From Pseudomonadota bacterium (lineage in GTDB: Bacteria > Pseudomonadota > Alphaproteobacteria > Rhizobiales > Hyphomicrobiaceae), in NCBI GenBank assembly GCA_023412805.1, contig JAEZRM010000102.1, positions 1-21,409 on the forward strand: DNA of 21,409 nt. The letters are read 5' to 3'. The notes below the pieces were generated by a model. The model saw nothing but the letters and a program-made list of their open reading frames with translations, had not been told where the DNA came from and did no database searches. The translations under genes and the position numbers were made by a program. Shown piece after piece: positions 21,207 to 21,409 of this stretch. Position 1 is the stretch's first letter. Each line of letters starts with the position of its first letter.

Positions 21207-21409
21207 AGCGTGCTTCCTCGATAGAGCCGGGTAGCCGACCATCGCGATCTCATCGCGCGATCGTAGTCGCCATCATCTGGCAACCTCCGCCGGGCACGTC
21301 AATTCCAGCCGGCCGCCTTGCCCACCTGAAAGTCCAAAGCCTCAGCTTGCCTGCGCATTTTCGTGCCCGCTGCGCCCCGCGGGGCCCCCGCGGCGGGGGG
21401 CCGCCGGCC
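21207..21409. other. glmU upstream region to the window edge
   Basis: No gene is supported in these 203 bases. On the minus strand TTGACG (21297-21302) lies 17 bases from CAGATG (21274-21279), a weak promoter candidate for glmU. The last 35 bases are almost entirely G and C, with the palindrome GCCCCGCGGGGC and long G and C runs. This could be a hairpin or a low-quality sequence end. Confidence 0.35.

Noticed and set aside
19896..21224. 442-residue rightward ORF opposite glmU
   Set aside because: It is the complement of a clear glmU with all catalytic motifs. Its His/Arg/Asp-rich composition is that of a shadow frame.
1..21409. CRISPR arrays, insertion sequences, toxin-antitoxin or defence genes
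   Set aside because: No regularly spaced repeats, transposase, or recognisable defence proteins were found. The accessory content is all virion-related.

Overview
The window is GC-rich DNA from an alphaproteobacterium, most likely Hyphomicrobiales. The basis is the base composition, ribosomal protein S9 with its typical alphaproteobacterial N-terminal extension, the thioesterase-rplM-rpsI order, TadE-type pilus genes, and a gene-transfer-agent (GTA) type virion cluster. No rRNA, tRNA, CRISPR array or insertion sequence was seen. The genus cannot be fixed from the sequence alone.

Layout. At 17-553 (minus) there is a small exported protein of unknown function, divergent from a PaaI-like hotdog thioesterase (657-1112). 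A promoter and a structured leader precede rplM-rpsI (1397-2345), which ends in a strong intrinsic terminator (2372-2411). Two TadE-like pseudopilin genes read leftward (2433-3641). About 300-400 bp follow without a convincing gene. This stretch carries a near-consensus promoter (TTGACA, 17 bp, TACAAA) overlapped by a perfect 8+8 bp inverted repeat.

From about 4033 to 19829 every gene reads rightward in a tightly packed unit of about 15.8 kb: small terminase, large terminase, portal, prohead protease, HK97-type capsid, head-tail connector, head closure protein, a 55-codon ORF, DUF3168 tail terminator, major tail protein, tail chaperone pair, a very short tape measure, DUF2460 distal tail protein, DUF2163 hub, NlpC/P60 peptidase, a 1316-residue TIM-barrel host-specificity protein, and a lysis gene. 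This is the gene order of the Rhodobacter capsulatus GTA. No integrase, repressor, replication or lysogeny gene lies inside it or at its edges. I read it as an intact GTA or domesticated prophage virion module rather than a complete phage. The unit converges with glmU (19839-21206, minus) with only 9 bp between stop codons.

How the genes work together: terminase, portal and protease would build and fill a procapsid; connector, closure and terminator proteins join head to tail; the chaperones, tape measure and tail tube protein set up a short tail; the distal tail protein, hub, peptidase and TIM-barrel protein form the tip that meets and opens the recipient envelope; the last gene would release particles.

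Three features stand out. (1) A canonical -1 slippery heptamer (CCCTTTC, 11790-11796) near the end of the first tail-chaperone gene leads directly into the second chaperone frame, whose conserved N-terminus lies upstream of its only plausible start codons. (2) The lysis gene joins a CHAP-like peptidase, a GH108 muramidase and a holin-like membrane domain in one reading frame. It keeps a Shine-Dalgarno and ATG inside the frame that could make the holin part separately. (3) A 16-bp hairpin lies between the capsid gene and the next gene.
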